A DNA stretch of 6,361 nt. It comes from Thermoleophilia bacterium (GTDB taxonomy: Bacteria; Actinomycetota; Thermoleophilia; Gaiellales; Gaiellaceae). The position numbers and the translations under genes were made by a program. The notes beneath the pieces were generated by a model. It searched no databases. It was not told where the DNA came from and saw nothing but the letters and a program-made list of their open reading frames with translations. Shown here piece by piece: positions 4,982-6,361 of this stretch; the stretch's first letter is position 1, and the number at the start of each line of letters is the position of its first letter. The DNA lies in contig JACVRM010000125.1 of assembly GCA_014534415.1 (NCBI GenBank), positions 1 through 6,361 of the forward strand, written 5' to 3'.

Positions 4982-6361
4982 GCGCCTCCTCCGCCTCCTC
5001 CACCGCAGCCTCGAACGCCAACGACCGACCGGCGGCGCGCGCGTCTTCGAAGCCCGACCCGGCACGGTCGATGATCAGCTCTGCGAAGAACGCGTCGTCC
5101 TCGGGCTGCCAGCCGACGACCGCCTCGCCGCGCGCGCGCTCGGCCTCGACCGCGCCCCAGAGCCTGCCCGCGGTGGTCCATCGGCCGGCGACGGCAGCGG
5201 CTCCGGCGGCCACGGCAAGCACCAGCACGGTGCCCGGCCGGTCGCCGATCCCCTTCCGAATCGAGAGGGCGTCACGCGCGGCGCGTGCAGCCTCGTCCGG
5301 TCGCCTGAGCTCGAGGTTGTGCCACGCGATCTGAACGAGCATCCCGGCCTCCCACCAACGAAAGCCGACGGCGCGCGCGAGCTCGGCGCTCTCGGCCAGC
5401 AGCTCGAGCGCGCGCTCGCGATGCCCCTGCTCCCAGGCGAGGCTGCCAAGCAGCGCGAGCGCCTGAGCCTCGCCTTTGCGCGATCCGGACGCGCGGTGCA
5501 GAGCGAGGCTTTCCTCGCCAAGGGCAGCTGCCTGCTCGCGCTCGCCGCGAACCATGGCCGCGACGGCGAGCCGGTGCAGAATCACCGCAATCCCGTGGTC
5601 GTCGCCGAGATCGCGGAAGATCGCGAGGCTCTCTTCGAGCGTGCGCTGCGCGACGTCTCGCTCGCCGAGCAGGAACGTGCAGCTCGCCGACGCGCGGAGC
5701 GTTCGAGCGCGCAGCAGCGGCGGCAGGTCATCCGGCTCCCTAAGAAGCGCCTCGATCCGCCGCATGCCCTCGACCGGGTTGTTCGTCACCCAGAAGTTCT
5801 CGAGCGCCACGGCGAGGCGGGCAGCGAGCTCGAGCCGGCCGGTCGAGCCGGCCCAGTCGAGCGCGGCACGGAGGTTGCTCGCCTCCGGAATGACGAGGTC
5901 GTGCCGCTGCGGCAGGTCGACGTCTGCGGCCAGGCCCGCCGACTCGGCCAGCTCGAGGAAGTACGCAGCGTGCCTGTCACGCACGCGCTCGGCGTCGCCT
6001 GATTCCTCGAGGCGACCGCCCGCGTACTCGTGGATCGTCTCGAGCATCCCGAAGCGGCCCGATTCCCAGCGCCGGACGAGGTTCTTCTCGAGCAGGGACT
6101 GGAGCGTGTCGAGCTCCGCGTCGCAGATGCGCTCCGCGGCGGTGAGGTCGAAGGAGCCGGCGAAGACGCTCAGACGACGGAACAGATCCTGCTCGTGAGG
6201 CGTGAGGAGATGGAAGCTCCACGCGATCGTGGCTCGGAGCGTGCGCTGGCGCTCGGGTGCGTCGCGACGTCCAGCGGTCAACAGCGGCAACGCCTGCTCG
6301 AGGCGGCCGAGGAGCTGAACCGGCGGCAGCAGCTTCGTGCGCGCGGCGGCGAGCTCGACGG
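4968..6361 (-). CDS. Gene A: partial STAND-type ATPase/TPR protein (C-terminal 463 aa, 5' end outside window)
   Basis: The frame is open to the right edge (first complete codon 6359-6357) and begins inside the ATPase region with V-E-L-A-A-A-R, the equivalent of residues 354-361 of gene C. A TTG at 6290 is only an internal Leu codon, not a start. Visible parts, numbered from the first complete codon: L-R-A-T-I-A-W-S (41-48) and F-R-R-L-S-V-F-A-G (60-68), then M-L-E-T-I-H-E-Y (105-112), as in B and C, then about five TPR-like helix pairs (roughly 217-405), the shared G-F-R-W-W motif (332-336), R-L-W-G-A-V-E-A (399-406), and the tail A-A-G-R-S-L-A-F-E-A-A-V-E-E-A. The protein ends after this tail with no DNA-binding domain. 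The N-terminal part, expected from the paralogs to be a cyclase-like domain and Walker A/B motifs, lies outside the window, so its presence is an inference. The TGA lies inside the start region of gene B, consistent with translational coupling. Confidence 0.9.
   Translation of the reverse strand, partial: VELAAARTKLLPPVQLLGRLEQALPLLTAGRRDAPERQRTLRATIAWSFHLLTPHEQDLFRRLSVFAGSFDLTAAERICDAELDTLQSLLEKNLVRRWESGRFGMLETIHEYAGGRLEESGDAERVRDRHAAYFLELAESAGLAADVDLPQRHDLVIPEASNLRAALDWAGSTGRLELAARLAVALENFWVTNNPVEGMRRIEALLREPDDLPPLLRARTLRASASCTFLLGERDVAQRTLEESLAIFRDLGDDHGIAVILHRLAVAAMVRGEREQAAALGEESLALHRASGSRKGEAQALALLGSLAWEQGHRERALELLAESAELARAVGFRWWEAGMLVQIAWHNLELRRPDEAARAARDALSIRKGIGDRPGTVLVLAVAAGAAAVAGRWTTAGRLWGAVEAERARGEAVVGWQPEDDAFFAELIIDRAGSGFEDARAAGRSLAFEAAVEEAEEALAAH
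4985..4992 (-). promoter_or_regulatory. Strong Shine-Dalgarno of gene B, duplicated
   Basis: GGAGGAGG (4992 down to 4985) sits just upstream of TTG 4981; counted from its first GGAGG, the spacer is six bases. A second GGAGGAGG lies immediately further upstream at 5001-4994. Both encode the E-E-A-E-E-A tail of gene A. The strong site may compensate for the weak TTG start codon. Confidence 0.6.

Noticed and set aside
4984..5001. CCTCC-rich tract as a simple repeat or regulatory array
   Set aside because: It is explained by the E-E-A-E-E-A codons of gene A, which also serve as the ribosome binding site of gene B.
4982..5065. Upstream ATG at 5065 as the start of gene B
   Set aside because: It would add 28 Arg-rich residues from the shadow of the gene A tail; TTG 4981 has a strong Shine-Dalgarno and fits the paralogs better.
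4695..6002. Long plus-strand open frame (435 codons) spanning the opposite strand of genes B and A
   Set aside because: It crosses the boundary between two minus-strand genes with no domain or ribosome binding support; it is a GC-skew shadow.
6288..6290. TTG as the start of gene A
   Set aside because: The frame continues upstream to the window edge with residues that align to the ATPase region of B and C, so this is an internal Leu codon.
1..6361. CRISPR array, insertion sequence, tRNA, terminator or promoter
   Set aside because: Essentially every base lies in one of the four overlapping genes; no regularly spaced short repeats, transposase motifs or hairpin-plus-T-run terminators were seen.

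Overview
The window is a GC-rich stretch that is coding throughout on the minus strand. It holds four consecutive, overlapping paralogous genes (called A to D here in order of transcription, right to left): A at 4968-6361 (5' end outside the window), B at 2525-4981, C at 118-2532 and D at 1-125 (only its first 41 codons are inside). B and C are complete and share one architecture: an N-terminal class III nucleotide cyclase-like domain, a STAND/NB-ARC-type P-loop ATPase, and a C-terminal TPR-like helical repeat region. A shows the end of the ATPase region and the whole repeat region. D shows the beginning of the cyclase domain.

The very high GC content, the GTG and TTG starts, and the signature opening D-L-P-T-G-T-V-T-F-x-F-T-D-V-E-G-S-T-R suggest a high-GC actinobacterium. 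By recollection of the family, a soil or deep-branching lineage such as Thermoleophilia is plausible, but the window has no marker gene to settle this. The architecture recalls the mycobacterial cyclase-ATPase-LuxR regulators (Rv0386, Rv1358, Rv2488c), but A, B and C stop after the helical repeats and show no C-terminal LuxR helix-turn-helix. The cyclase-like domain is therefore the only recognisable output domain.

The genes overlap by 14 nt (A/B), 8 nt (B/C) and 8 nt (C/D), always with the same frame offset and always with the upstream TGA inside the start region of the next gene. This points to one translationally coupled operon that grew by tandem duplication. There is no intergenic space, so no promoter, operator, terminator or RNA gene is expected or seen, and no mobile element, CRISPR array or tRNA was found.

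The most noteworthy points are: (i) a tandem array of at least four cyclase-STAND-TPR genes; (ii) gene D, whose cyclase domain appears to have lost about 80 internal residues in frame, including the second metal-binding Asp; (iii) cyclase domains in B and C that keep both metal Asps but have unusual residues at the substrate-specifying and transition-state positions; and (iv) a conserved junction design in which codons for the C-terminal tail of one protein supply the ribosome binding site of the next gene.
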